Positions 51,332 through 59,614 of a DNA stretch of 64,000 nucleotides are shown piece after piece. The notes beneath the pieces were generated by a model, which searched no databases, was not told the DNA's origin, and saw nothing but the letters and a program-made list of their open reading frames with translations. Both the position numbers and the translations under genes were made by a program. Each line of letters opens with the position of its first letter. Position 1 is the first letter of the stretch. The DNA comes from Nocardia arthritidis (GTDB lineage Bacteria > Actinomycetota > Actinomycetes > Mycobacteriales > Mycobacteriaceae): assembly GCF_011801145.1 (NCBI RefSeq), contig NZ_CP046172.1, positions 2,480,001 to 2,544,000 of the forward strand, in the 5' to 3' direction.

Positions 51332-52474
51332 ATGAAGACGATTACCCCGACGATCAGCCCCGAACAACGCCGCGCGCTACTGGTGGCCCGGCAATTGCGC
51401 CGAGCCCGAACCGCCGTCGCCGTCACCGAATCGGTGCTGGCCCTGCATGCAACCGACCCCGCCACCGTCTATCTCTCGGTGGCCGCCCGCCTGGCCGACC
51501 CCGACCACGCGCGCATCGAAAACCAGCTCTACGACCGCACCCGGCTGCTGCGGATGACCGCCATGCGCGGCACCCTTTTCGTTGCTCCCACTGCCCTCGC
51601 ACCCGTGCTGCACGCATCGCTCGGCCGCGAATACGCGCAAGCGCGAATGCGAATATTGGTGCGCCACTTGGAATCCGAAGGCATCGGGACCGACTGGATC
51701 ACCGGCGCGACCAGTGCGCTACTCGATGCACTGACCGAACTCGGCACCGCGACCACCGCCGAACTCACCTCCGCCGTCGCCGGTTCGGACCGCACCTTCG
51801 CCACCACTACCCGCACCCGCAGCAGCCTGGCCTCCTGGCTGCTGTTCATCCTCGCCGCCGAAGGCCGTATCGTCCGCGCCGACCGCAAAGGCGCCTGGAC
51901 CAATATCCAGCACACCTGGGCCATCGCCCCCGAATTCCCGCCGCTCCCAACCGAACAGGCCCGTGCCGAACTCGCCCGCCACTGGCTGCGCACCTTCGGC
52001 CCCGGCACCGCCGCCGACCTGAAATGGTGGACCGGCTGGAAGGTCACCGAGACCCGCAAGGCGCTCGCCGCCGTCGGCACCATCCCGGTAAACCTCGATG
52101 GCACAACAGGATTCGCACTCCCCGAACACCTCGACGAAATCCCGGAGCCCGAACCCGTCGCCGCCGTTCTCCCCGGCCTCGACCCAACCCCGATGGGCTG
52201 GCGCCACCGCGATTTCTACCTCGACCCCGCACACATCCCCGCCCTCTTCGACGGCCGCGGCAACATCGGCCCCACACTCTGGTGGCGCGGCCGCATCGTC
52301 GGCGGCTGGGCCCAACGCCGCGACGGCACGATCGCCTGGCACCTACTCACCGACCCGGGCCTCACCGCCCGCACCGCAATAGCCACCGAAATAGACCGCC
52401 TCACAACCTATCTCGGCCACCGCCGCTTCACCGTCGCCTACCGCAACCCCCTCGAACGCACCCTCAGCGCCTGA
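51332..52474 (+). CDS. Winged-helix DNA-binding domain protein (HTH_42/YcaQ-like family)
   Basis: A 380-residue protein of the winged-helix HTH_42 family, which includes AlkX/YcaQ-type DNA glycosylases that unhook crosslinks. It has RRALLVARQLRRARTAVAVT, LHATDPATVYLSVAARL, LLRMTAMRGTLFVAPT, the WWTGWKVTETRKALA helix, and the late GWRHRDFYLDPAHIPALFDG and GNIGPTLWWRGRIVGGWAQR. The catalytic QxQ/QxD motif of true YcaQ glycosylases is not evident, so activity is uncertain. ATG 51332; the upstream open frame is poor in bias. Confidence 0.85.
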   Translation: MKTITPTISPEQRRALLVARQLRRARTAVAVTESVLALHATDPATVYLSVAARLADPDHARIENQLYDRTRLLRMTAMRGTLFVAPTALAPVLHASLGREYAQARMRILVRHLESEGIGTDWITGATSALLDALTELGTATTAELTSAVAGSDRTFATTTRTRSSLASWLLFILAAEGRIVRADRKGAWTNIQHTWAIAPEFPPLPTEQARAELARHWLRTFGPGTAADLKWWTGWKVTETRKALAAVGTIPVNLDGTTGFALPEHLDEIPEPEPVAAVLPGLDPTPMGWRHRDFYLDPAHIPALFDGRGNIGPTLWWRGRIVGGWAQRRDGTIAWHLLTDPGLTARTAIATEIDRLTTYLGHRRFTVAYRNPLERTLSA

Positions 52475-52592
52475 CAAATCGCCCCCACCGTCGACATCGG
52501 TACCCGACGGCAGCCAGTCACGATCACTTCGCGTCGATACCCGGGCGAGGTCGGCATTCATTCCGACTCGCGGGAACTGTCCCACTCCGCTG

Positions 52593-53138
52593 CTACGCCG
52601 ACGACCGATCGAGTTCGCGTGTCATCCAGATCGAGTCGCCACGAACAGGATCCGGGGTGACGCGTCCGCTGTCGTAGAAGTCGAGCTTCTCCAGCACACG
52701 GAACGAGGCGGTGTTCCATTCCCGCACCGTCGCCCACAACCGCTGTCGCCCCGTGCGTGCGGCTGCCTCGACGACGGCCCGGGCCGCCTCGGTGGCGTAC
52801 CCGTGACCGTGAGCCCGCCGAGTGAGCTCGAACGCGATTTCCGGTTCGTCGTAGGACCCCTGGCCGACGATCAGTCCGCAATAGCCGATGAATTCGCCGT
52901 TGTCCCTGCGTTCGATAGGAAGCAGCCCGAGCCCATCCGCCGCGCCAGGAGGGTTGGCGAGCAACCGGCCGCGTACCTCCTCGACCGTCGGGCGCCCGGC
53001 CGCGTCGAAGCTGCGGACGGAGCGCACGTCCCGCTCTGTCCACAGCGCATGGTATGCCTCCGCATCCGATGGAAGCCATGCTCGCAACCGGAGCCGCTCG
53101 GTCAAAAGACTTGCCGGGAAGTCCGCGTAGGCTTTCAT
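52593..53138 (-). CDS. GNAT acetyltransferase, RimJ/RimL type
   Basis: A 181-residue acetyl-CoA-dependent N-acetyltransferase: TERLRLRAWLPSDAEAYHAL, EFIGYCGLIVG, PEIAFELTRRAHGHGYATEA with the acetyl-CoA pyrophosphate loop RRAHGHGYATEA, and RLWATVREWNTASFRVLEKL at the end. It would acetylate a protein N-terminus or small amine; target unknown. ATG 53138. Divergent from the threonine leader region. Confidence 0.92.
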   Translation of the reverse strand: MKAYADFPASLLTERLRLRAWLPSDAEAYHALWTERDVRSVRSFDAAGRPTVEEVRGRLLANPPGAADGLGLLPIERRDNGEFIGYCGLIVGQGSYDEPEIAFELTRRAHGHGYATEAARAVVEAAARTGRQRLWATVREWNTASFRVLEKLDFYDSGRVTPDPVRGDSIWMTRELDRSSA

Positions 53139-53298
53139 GATCCCAATCTACTTGACGCGCAACACAATCGGCATGATCGTGCGTTCGGCCGACGGCAGAT
53201 GGCCTGGCCCCGTTGATCATCCGCGGCACCGCACCGGCCGGTTCGATCAGCGGTGCCGGACGTTCGGATGCAACGTCGTGAACGGCGGAACAATGTTG

Positions 53299-53328
53299 TT
53301 GTTTCGTAGAGCGCAACGGGTGTAGCGT
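53299..53328 (+). promoter_or_regulatory. Predicted promoter of the Thr leader-ThrRS transcript
   Basis: A -35-like TTGTTT (53299-53304) and a -10-like TAGCGT (53323-53328) are 18 bp apart. Transcription would start near 53335, so the leader peptide GTG at 53336 would be leaderless, which is common in actinobacteria and in their attenuator peptides. Confidence 0.5.
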
Positions 53329-53335
53329 CCTGGGC

Positions 53336-53386
53336 GTGCAGCGCGCTCAGTTCACCACGACGCCGGACGACGTCCCGGCGCGCTGA
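53336..53386 (+). CDS. Threonine leader peptide (attenuator)
   Basis: A 16-codon ORF encoding MQRAQFTTTPDDVPAR, with three consecutive Thr codons (ACC ACG ACG, 53354-53362). It begins at or within a few bases of the predicted transcript start and ends 18 nt before a strong intrinsic terminator. The arrangement is that of ribosome-mediated attenuation: stalling at Thr codons when charged tRNA-Thr is scarce should prevent terminator formation and turn on the synthetase downstream. Confidence 0.75.
   Translation: MQRAQFTTTPDDVPAR
53339..53385 (+). promoter_or_regulatory. Attenuator pause hairpin (region 1:2)
   Basis: CAGCGCGC (53339-53346) and GCGCGCTG (53378-53385) are perfectly complementary over 8 bp and enclose the Thr codons, so a ribosome stalled there would disrupt this stem. 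The freed 3' part includes CCCGG (53374-53378), which can pair with CCGGG (53407-53411) of the terminator's 5' arm as a weak antiterminator; the true antiterminator needs a folding calculation. Confidence 0.6.
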
Positions 53387-53404
53387 ACCTTGTTCTGAAC
53401 GAAG

Positions 53405-53429
53405 CCCCGGGCTGATGCCCGGGGTTTTT
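53405..53429 (+). terminator. Intrinsic terminator of the threonine attenuator
   Basis: CCCCGGGC-tgat-GCCCGGGG followed by TTTTT: a perfect 8-bp GC stem, 4-nt loop and T-run, 39 nt before the synthetase start. True T-run terminators are otherwise scarce in this window. Confidence 0.85.
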
Positions 53430-53467
53430 CCGTGTGGTCATCCGCCCTCGACTGGGAGGAGACCCAC

Positions 53468-54685
53468 GTGTACGACCACCGAAAGCTCGGCCGGGAACTC
53501 GACTTGTTCGACACCGACCCGCTGATCGGGGCCGGATTGCCGTACTGGCTACCCGGCGGAGCCATCGTGCGTCACAGCCTCGAGGAATACATACGCACCG
53601 TGGAACGACAAGCGGGCTACCAGCACGTGTACTCACCGGTCCTCGGCAAACGCGAACTGTACGAAATCTCCGGGCACTGGTCGCATTACAGCGACGACAT
53701 GTACCCGCCGATGGACATCGGTGGCGAGCAGGTGGTGCTGCGACCGAGCCTGTGTCCACATCATGCGGTGATGTACCGATCCCGCTCGCACAGCTACCGC
53801 GAGCTTCCGCTGCGGATGGCCGAGCTCGGCGCGATGTACCGATCCGAATTGTCCGGAGTGCTGGGCGGTTTGACCCGAGTGCGAGGTATCCAGCTCAACG
53901 ACGCACACATCTTCTGCACCCTGGACCAGGTCGCCGACGAAGCGACCAACGCATTGGCGCTGATCGGCGACGCGTATCGGGCCATGGGGACAAGCGCCGC
54001 CCGCTACCGGCTGTCGCTGCCCGGCGCCAGCGGGAAATATGTTGCGGCACAGGATATGTGGCAGCGGGCGAGCAAGGTATTGAGCGAGGTGCTCGACCGG
54101 TCCGGGGTGGCCTACGAGGCAGTCGAGGGAGAGGCCGCGTTCTACGGCCCGAAGATCGACATTCAGGTGGCCGATCACGCGGGCCGTGAGTCCACCTTGT
54201 CCACCGTGCAGGTCGACTTCTATCAACCCGAACAATTCGACCTGCACTACATCGGCGCCGACGGCAGTAAGCATCGTCCGGTCATGGTGCACCGCAGCAT
54301 CATCGGCAGCATCGAACGCGCGGTCGCCCACCTGGTCGAACACCACGGTGGCGCCTTCCCCGCCTGGCTGTCCCCGGTACAGGTCGCCGTGCTGCCGATA
54401 TCCGAGGCCGAGGAACCCGCCGCACGCCGGCTTCGCGACCGCTGCCTCGGCGTCGGCCTGCGCGCCCACCTGATCGGCGCCGAATCCGGCAGCCTCGCCG
54501 CGCGCGTCCGAGAAACCCGGCTGGTGCCCTACCATTTCATCCTCGGCCCGACCGAGACCGCCAACGGCGCTGTGGCCCTGCGACTGCGAGACGGACGCCG
54601 CCTACCAGCCCAACCCATCGACAATGCAGTCACCCATATCCGCGCACTCGTCGAGGGACACAACACCCGCTTATGGACCGACTGA
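53468..54685 (+). CDS. Threonyl-tRNA synthetase paralogue lacking TGS and editing domains
   Basis: A 405-residue class II synthetase equal to only the catalytic and anticodon-binding parts of a ~640-residue ThrRS. It has LRPSLCPHH, the motif 2 region MYRSELSGVLGGLTRVRG, NDAHIFC, and motif 3 VHRSIIGSIERAVAHLVEHH. The three zinc ligands that recognise Thr are kept: Cys96, His147 and His275, with spacing like E. coli C334/H385/H511. The C-terminal ~100 residues (SPVQVAVLPISEAEEPAARR) form the anticodon-binding domain. GTG 53468 follows GGGAGGAG. The threonine attenuator upstream indicates induction when tRNA-Thr charging falls. Likely roles are a backup or antibiotic-resistant ThrRS (borrelidin/obafluorin-type inhibitors), or amino-acid activation for biosynthesis. 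Confidence 0.9.
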   Translation: MYDHRKLGRELDLFDTDPLIGAGLPYWLPGGAIVRHSLEEYIRTVERQAGYQHVYSPVLGKRELYEISGHWSHYSDDMYPPMDIGGEQVVLRPSLCPHHAVMYRSRSHSYRELPLRMAELGAMYRSELSGVLGGLTRVRGIQLNDAHIFCTLDQVADEATNALALIGDAYRAMGTSAARYRLSLPGASGKYVAAQDMWQRASKVLSEVLDRSGVAYEAVEGEAAFYGPKIDIQVADHAGRESTLSTVQVDFYQPEQFDLHYIGADGSKHRPVMVHRSIIGSIERAVAHLVEHHGGAFPAWLSPVQVAVLPISEAEEPAARRLRDRCLGVGLRAHLIGAESGSLAARVRETRLVPYHFILGPTETANGAVALRLRDGRRLPAQPIDNAVTHIRALVEGHNTRLWTD

Positions 54686-54796
54686 CTCCTCTGTTCGGTC
54701 TCTAGAACTGACCTTCACCATCGGTGCAGAGGGTTGTGCATGCGACTGAGCCACAGCGGAATCCGAAGGAGTTACGCTTGCGTTGTGCGAGCAGCG

Positions 54797-54910
54797 ATGC
54801 GGGTGGATCGCTCAGGGGCGGTCGAGATAGCTAAAGCCGCAATGGAATTCGGGTGGACGTGGACGCGGTCGGATCTTGCGAACTTCATCGTCCGCACCGA
54901 AGGAGGCGCA
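54797..54910 (+). pseudogene. N-terminal fragment resembling a DUF6301-type protein, in frame with the next gene
   Basis: From ATG 54797 the frame encodes MRVDRSGAVEIAKAAMEFGW, then TWTRSDLANFI, resembling the start of small Nocardia proteins of the DUF6301 type, and then runs on into the DUF6157 gene without a stop. As the DUF6157 gene has its own GGAGG and ATG, this looks like the stump of a truncated gene joined upstream by deletion. Family recall is tentative. Confidence 0.4.
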
Positions 54911-55318
54911 ATGAACTACATCGGGACATTCATCGCGGTCGCGGATGATTGCAAAGTGGACTACGGGAAGGTGCCGGTGGCCCGCGGGCCGTCACGATCC
55001 GTCGCACAGATCCAATACGAGATGCTGTCCGAGCACCCGTACACGTATACGCAGGAAGATGTGTTGTTCGAGTCCTGGTTCGCCCGCCAGGACCTCGAGG
55101 TCAGTGAGGCGGAGAAGGCCGATATGCGCGAGCAGTTCTTCTCGAAGGACCAGCCGTGCCTGCGATCCTCACCCCTGACGCGCACGCACGGATGGGGTTT
55201 GGTATTCGACGAGCAGGGCCGTATTGCCCTGTGCCCCAAGGGTTCACCGGAATATGACAAGTTCGTTCGGTCCAAGGACCTCGAGGTCATCAAGGCGCTG
55301 CGGTCCAAGCGAGCGTGA
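54911..55318 (+). CDS. DUF6157 family protein
   Basis: A 135-residue soluble protein. It has the family's MNYIGTFIAVADDCKVDYGK, VAQIQYEMLSEHPYTYTQED, VLFESWFARQ, KDQPCLRSSPLTRTHGWGLV and DEQGRIALCPKGSPEYDKF. Function unknown; homologues are widespread and act as single-domain proteins. ATG 54911 is preceded by GGAGG at the right distance. It starts 225 bp after the synthetase, with no evidence of co-transcription. Confidence 0.85.
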   Translation: MNYIGTFIAVADDCKVDYGKVPVARGPSRSVAQIQYEMLSEHPYTYTQEDVLFESWFARQDLEVSEAEKADMREQFFSKDQPCLRSSPLTRTHGWGLVFDEQGRIALCPKGSPEYDKFVRSKDLEVIKALRSKRA

Positions 55319-55319
55319 T

Positions 55320-55634
55320 TCCGGTGGAGCACGCCGGTCTGGCCCAGCGGCGATATTCCACAGCAGTTTCATCTCGATTTCGAAGTGCAGGATCTCTCGG
55401 TCGCTGAGAAGGAATTGCTCGCGGCGGGTGCCGTCATATCCCTTTCCGCGTCGCAGGGTCGGCCCGGGATCGGTACGCCACCTGGCGCTGTCGACTCGGA
55501 CCATGACGGCCACCGAGGCGGGTCAGCGGCACGGTCACCGCTAGCACGCAGGGATCCACGAGGGGATCGTCATCCCAGAACTCCATATGCTGTGCCGCAT
55601 AGGCGATCACGTCGGATGGGTGGTGAAAGGCCAT
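55320..55634 (-). pseudogene. Frameshifted, 3'-truncated hypothetical gene
   Basis: ATG 55634 opens MAFHHPSDVIAYAAQHMEFW, DDDPLVDPCVLAVTVPLTRL, and then the sense continues in another frame as VMVRVDSARWRTDPGPTLRR, GKGYDGTRREQFLLSDREIL, EIEMKLLWNIA. The switch near 55510 implies an indel. After about 55330 the frame runs antisense into the DUF6157 gene, so the original 3' end is gone. Function unknown. Confidence 0.5.
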
Positions 55635-55735
55635 GCTGCCCGACTCCGAGAGTTCGGCGGGCAGACCGATGGACAAGCTCGGATCGCCCTAGCGACGATG
55701 TCGCTGTGTGCGCGCTCAGCCGTCGGCGAGCAGGA

Positions 55736-56413
55736 TCAGCCGGCGCGCCGGGCGAAAGGGCGGACGGCCCTGTCGAAGGTCCAGTCGCGGCCGCCTCTGA
55801 TACAGCTCTGGGCGCGGCCGTTGCGTTTCGCCGCCAGCAGCGCCGCGTCCGCGGCCAGCAGCAGGTCCTCGAGTCCGGTGCCGGTGCGGTAGGTGGCCAG
55901 CCCGACGGATGCCGAGAGGCCGGTCAGGATGATCTCGCCCTGGCGGGCGCTGAGCGTGGGTAGTCGCGCGGCGTTCAGCTCGAGGTTGAGGCGGCGGGCC
56001 ACCTCGCGCGCGTCGTCGGCGTCGGTGTCCGGCATCAGCACCAGGAATTCGTCGCCGCCGTAGCGGGCGACCAGGTCGGTGTGCCGGGTGACCGCACGCA
56101 GGATGCCCGCGACCTGGCGCAGGGCGTCGTCCCCGGCAAGATGGCCGTGTTCGTCGTTGATGATCTTGAAACGGTCGAGGTCGGCGATGAGCAGGGTGAC
56201 GGGTTCGCGGCGGGCGGCGCCGTCGGCCAGCACCAGATCGGCGTGGTGGTGCCAGGCGCCGCGGTCGAGCAGACCGGTCAACCAGTCCCGGCCCAGGTGA
56301 TCGAGCGGACGACCACAGGTCGGACAGAGTGGAGGGTCGGTGTGGGCACACCGTTCGCGATAATCGGCCTTTGCGTGACGTGCGCGACGGCTGCGGAGCA
56401 GACCAGTGAACAC
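55736..56413 (-). CDS. GGDEF diguanylate cyclase with N-terminal Cys cluster
   Basis: A 225-residue cytosolic GGDEF protein, predicted to make cyclic di-GMP. The domain covers about residues 55-215: DWLTGLLDRGAWHHHADLVL, LIADLDRFKIINDEHGHLAG, DDALRQVAGILRA, and the intact signature ARYGGDEFLVLMPD. The RxxD inhibitory site is not seen. The N-terminal ~45 residues carry RERCAHTDPPLCPTCGRPLD, a C-x7-C-x2-C cluster that could bind zinc or sense redox. GTG 56413 has AAAGGGGG upstream. Divergent from the NCS1 permease operon. Confidence 0.88.
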   Translation of the reverse strand: MFTGLLRSRRARHAKADYRERCAHTDPPLCPTCGRPLDHLGRDWLTGLLDRGAWHHHADLVLADGAARREPVTLLIADLDRFKIINDEHGHLAGDDALRQVAGILRAVTRHTDLVARYGGDEFLVLMPDTDADDAREVARRLNLELNAARLPTLSARQGEIILTGLSASVGLATYRTGTGLEDLLLAADAALLAAKRNGRAQSCIRGGRDWTFDRAVRPFARRAG

Positions 56414-56668
56414 GTTGTTCCCCCTTTCCGATATGTGAAATGTGACCCACCGTTGACAGACCGTAGGTATCTCCAGGGCGACCGTCCATGTGCGGACTGC
56501 ATAGCCGACCGGTGTGGATCGAGCGGCTGGCACATTCGGTCACTCGATCCGGGCGTGCTGCACATTTCGGTCAGGCCGGTTGTGCGGATCGCACATGGGG
56601 TGTTTGTCCGGCTCTCGGTACTATGCGAATCCCATTACGCTACAGCGGAATTCAGAGGGGGAACGTCG

Positions 56669-58000
56669 ATGGCCGCCCGGCTTGGGCACGACGACTACGC
56701 GCTGACCCGTGTCCCGCAACGGGCGCGCTATCCCTGGCTGTCGGTGGCTACGCAGCGATTCGGCCAGATCTCCGGGCTCAGTCAGTTCCTACTGGGCGCG
56801 ACGCTGGGTTTCGGTCTGCCGTTCGCGCAGGCATTTCTGGCGTTCACCCTGGGCGCCGTGCTGCTCGAGCTGGTGGTCATCGGGGTCGGCATTATCGGTC
56901 AGCGCGAAGGACTTTCGACATCGGTGCTCAGCCGCTGGACCGGATTCGGCCAGGGCGGCGCGGCGGTGGTCGGGCTGGTCATCGGGCTGAGCGCGGTCGG
57001 CTGGTTCGGTGTGCAATCGCAGCTGGCGGGCAGCAGTCTGGAGAAGATTCTCGGGCTGCTGCCGGTGTGGGGCTGGTCGCTGCTGTTCGGCCTGCTGGTC
57101 ACCGTGATCGTGACCTACGGATTCCGGTGGATGGCCTGGACGGCCTACATCACCGTGCCCGCCTTCTTCATCCTGGCGACCGTGTCGGTGGTGATCGAAC
57201 TGCGCCGCCACGATCTGGGGCACCTGCTGACCGCCCCCGCGCCCGGCCCGCATCTGAGCCTGGTGCAGGCCGTCACGCTGGTCGCGGGCCAGTTCATGGT
57301 CGGCGCGGTGATCTCCCCGGATATGACCCGCTTCAACCGCACGCCCGCCGACGTGGTCAAGCAGACGATCGTCGGAATCACGCTGGGTGAGTGGGTGATC
57401 GGATCGGTGGGTGTGCTGCTCGCCCATGCGCTGCAGAGCAAGAACATCGTCGTGATCGTCACCTCGTCGGTCGGCTGGGTCGGCGTGTTGGTGATCGTCG
57501 CCGCAGCCATCAAGGTCAACGACTGGAACCTCTATGTGTCCTCGCTCGGCGTGACCAATCTCGTGGAGGCGGTATCGGGTCGCCGGGTCGACCGGGCGTG
57601 GGTGTCGATCACGCTCGGAATAGCAGGCAGTGTGCTCGGTGCGGCCGGAATCCTTTCGCACTACACCGATTTCCTCAATCTGCTCGCGGTGGCCTTCCCG
57701 CCGATACCGGCGATCATGATCGCCGAATACTTCGTTGTGCGCCGCTGGCGATCGCAACTCGCCTCGTCGGACACCACTTTGCCGATGAGCTCGCCCATGT
57801 GGGTGCCCGCAACGCTCGTGATCTGGCTGCTGGCTTCACTTTTCGGCAAGTACGTGAAATTCGGCCTGCCCAGCGTCAACGCTCTGGTTGCTGCCTTCGT
57901 GCTCTACCTCGTCGCGGACCGGATCGGGCTGCTGCGCGGGTTCGGATCCCACGATACGGAACCGGCCGCAGTCAAATCGGCTCTGCGGCAGTCGATTTGA
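56669..58000 (+). CDS. NCS1-type purine/cytosine/hydantoin permease
   Basis: A 443-residue membrane protein with about 12 TM helices, of the NCS1 family (CodB/Mhp1-like), which takes up nucleobases, hydantoins or related heterocycles with Na+ or H+. Family features include LSQFLLGATLGFGLPFAQAF, the TM3 GWFGVQSQLAG segment, ISPDMTRFNRTPADVVKQTI, and KVNDWNLYVSSLGVTNLVEA. ATG 56669 is preceded by GAGGGGG. The hydantoinase-like gene follows after 48 bp, so it probably supplies the substrate for the operon downstream. Confidence 0.92.
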   Translation: MAARLGHDDYALTRVPQRARYPWLSVATQRFGQISGLSQFLLGATLGFGLPFAQAFLAFTLGAVLLELVVIGVGIIGQREGLSTSVLSRWTGFGQGGAAVVGLVIGLSAVGWFGVQSQLAGSSLEKILGLLPVWGWSLLFGLLVTVIVTYGFRWMAWTAYITVPAFFILATVSVVIELRRHDLGHLLTAPAPGPHLSLVQAVTLVAGQFMVGAVISPDMTRFNRTPADVVKQTIVGITLGEWVIGSVGVLLAHALQSKNIVVIVTSSVGWVGVLVIVAAAIKVNDWNLYVSSLGVTNLVEAVSGRRVDRAWVSITLGIAGSVLGAAGILSHYTDFLNLLAVAFPPIPAIMIAEYFVVRRWRSQLASSDTTLPMSSPMWVPATLVIWLLASLFGKYVKFGLPSVNALVAAFVLYLVADRIGLLRGFGSHDTEPAAVKSALRQSI

Positions 58001-58048
58001 CTTGGCGATTAACCAGAACGAAGCGCCCGGTTACCGTAGGGTGATCGC

Positions 58049-59614
58049 ATGCGCATTGGCATCGATGTCGGTGGCACGAACACCGATGCGGTCCTCATGG
58101 ACGGCGCGCGGGTAGTTTCCGCAATCAAGACGCCGACCACCGAGGACGTCACGTCCGGAATCGTCACGGCGCTCGCCGATCTCGCCGCGAGCTCCGGCGT
58201 GCACCCCGCGCACGTGCGGGCGGTCATGATCGGTACCACGCATTTCATCAACGCGCTCGTCGAGGCGAACCGGCTCGCGCCCACGGCGGCGCTGCGCCTG
58301 GGCCTGCCCGCGACGGCCGCACTGCCGCCCATGGTCGACTGGCCGGAGTCGCTGGTGCGGGCTGTCGCGGGTCGGCCGTACCTGTGCCACGGCGGTTTCG
58401 AGTACGACGGTCAGCTGATCTCGGACCTGGACGAGGACGAGATCCGGGCGGCCGCGCACGACATGCTCGACCACGGTGTGCGCAGCGTCGCGATCTCCTC
58501 GGTGTTCTCGCCGGTCAGCGCGGAGCACGAAATGCGGGCGGCGCAGATCGTCGCGGCCGAGGCGCCCGAGATGTCCATCAGCCTGTCCCACGAGATCGGC
58601 AGGCTCGGCCTGCTGCAGCGGGAGAACGCCACGATCATCAATGCCGCGCTCGGTGAGATGGCCGCGCAGATCGTGGACGGGCTGATCGATGCGGTGCGCG
58701 GCGCGGGCATCGGCGCGCCGCTGTACCTCAGCCAGAACGACGGCACGCTGATGGAAATCCATTACGCCAGACAGTATCCCGTCGCGACCTTCGCCTCCGG
58801 TCCGACCAATTCGATGCGCGGCGCGGCGTTCCTGTCGGGGCTCGGTGACTGCGTCGTCGTCGATGTCGGCGGCACCACGACCGACGTCGGCGTGCTGCGC
58901 CGGGGTTTCCCGCGGGAGGCGGCGACGGAAGTGATCGTCGCCGGTGTCCGCACGAATTTCCGTATGCCGGACGTGATTTCGATCGGGCTCGGCGGCGGTT
59001 CGCTGGTGCGCGAATCCGCCTCGGACGGAATCGATGTCGGGCCGGACAGCGTCGGCTATCGGCTCACCGGCCAGGCCATGGTGTTCGGGGGCGATATCCT
59101 CACCGCGACCGATATCGGCGTTGCCGCAGGCATTCTCGATATCGGCGATCGGAGCCGGGTCCGGCAGTTGTCCGACGACTTCGTCAAGCGGGCGCTCGAC
59201 GCGGTCGAGGCGAAGATCAGCCAGGTGATCGACCGGATGCGCACCTCGCGTGAACTGCTGCCGGTGGTTGTCGTGGGCGGCGGCGAATTCCTGGTGCCGG
59301 ATCAGCTCAGCGGCGTCGGAAGTGTGCACCGCACAGAGCATTTCGCGGTCGCCAACGCGATCGGCGCGGCGATCGCGCAGATCGGCGGCGAAGTGGACCG
59401 CATCTACTCGGTGGAGCCCGGACGGCGCGATGCCGTGCTGGACGCCGCCAAACAGGAGGCCGTCGATCGCGCGATCGCCGGTGGCGCCGATCCGGATCAC
59501 GTCGACATCGTCGACGTGGACGAAGTCCCGATCGCCTACCTGCCCGGAAACGCCACGCGCGTGCGGGTCAAGGCGGTCGGCGATCTGCTGTTGGCGAGCC
59601 GCCATGGGGCGTGA
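58049..59614 (+). CDS. Hydantoinase/oxoprolinase family protein (HyuA-like)
   Basis: A 521-residue ASKHA-fold protein of the hydantoinase A/5-oxoprolinase group. The N-terminal phosphate loop is MRIGIDVGGTNTDAVLMDGA, a second nucleotide site is VVDVGGTTTDVGVLRRGFP, and GGGEFLVPDQLSG lies near the end. It is shorter than the ~700-residue HyuA subunits and lacks a HyuB partner; stand-alone proteins of this size with DUF917 neighbours form a separate subgroup. It presumably opens a cyclic imide or hydantoin ring with ATP. It overlaps the next gene by 11 nt. Confidence 0.9.
   Translation: MRIGIDVGGTNTDAVLMDGARVVSAIKTPTTEDVTSGIVTALADLAASSGVHPAHVRAVMIGTTHFINALVEANRLAPTAALRLGLPATAALPPMVDWPESLVRAVAGRPYLCHGGFEYDGQLISDLDEDEIRAAAHDMLDHGVRSVAISSVFSPVSAEHEMRAAQIVAAEAPEMSISLSHEIGRLGLLQRENATIINAALGEMAAQIVDGLIDAVRGAGIGAPLYLSQNDGTLMEIHYARQYPVATFASGPTNSMRGAAFLSGLGDCVVVDVGGTTTDVGVLRRGFPREAATEVIVAGVRTNFRMPDVISIGLGGGSLVRESASDGIDVGPDSVGYRLTGQAMVFGGDILTATDIGVAAGILDIGDRSRVRQLSDDFVKRALDAVEAKISQVIDRMRTSRELLPVVVVGGGEFLVPDQLSGVGSVHRTEHFAVANAIGAAIAQIGGEVDRIYSVEPGRRDAVLDAAKQEAVDRAIAGGADPDHVDIVDVDEVPIAYLPGNATRVRVKAVGDLLLASRHGA

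Noticed and set aside
51332..52474. Naming the winged-helix protein as a YcaQ/AlkX DNA glycosylase
   Set aside because: Family similarity is seen but the catalytic motif was not identified, so activity is left open.
53386..53468. T-box riboswitch upstream of the ThrRS paralogue
   Set aside because: No T-box consensus or specifier-loop layout is visible, and the space from the likely transcript start to the gene (about 130 nt) is too short. A Thr-rich leader peptide with a terminator explains the region better.
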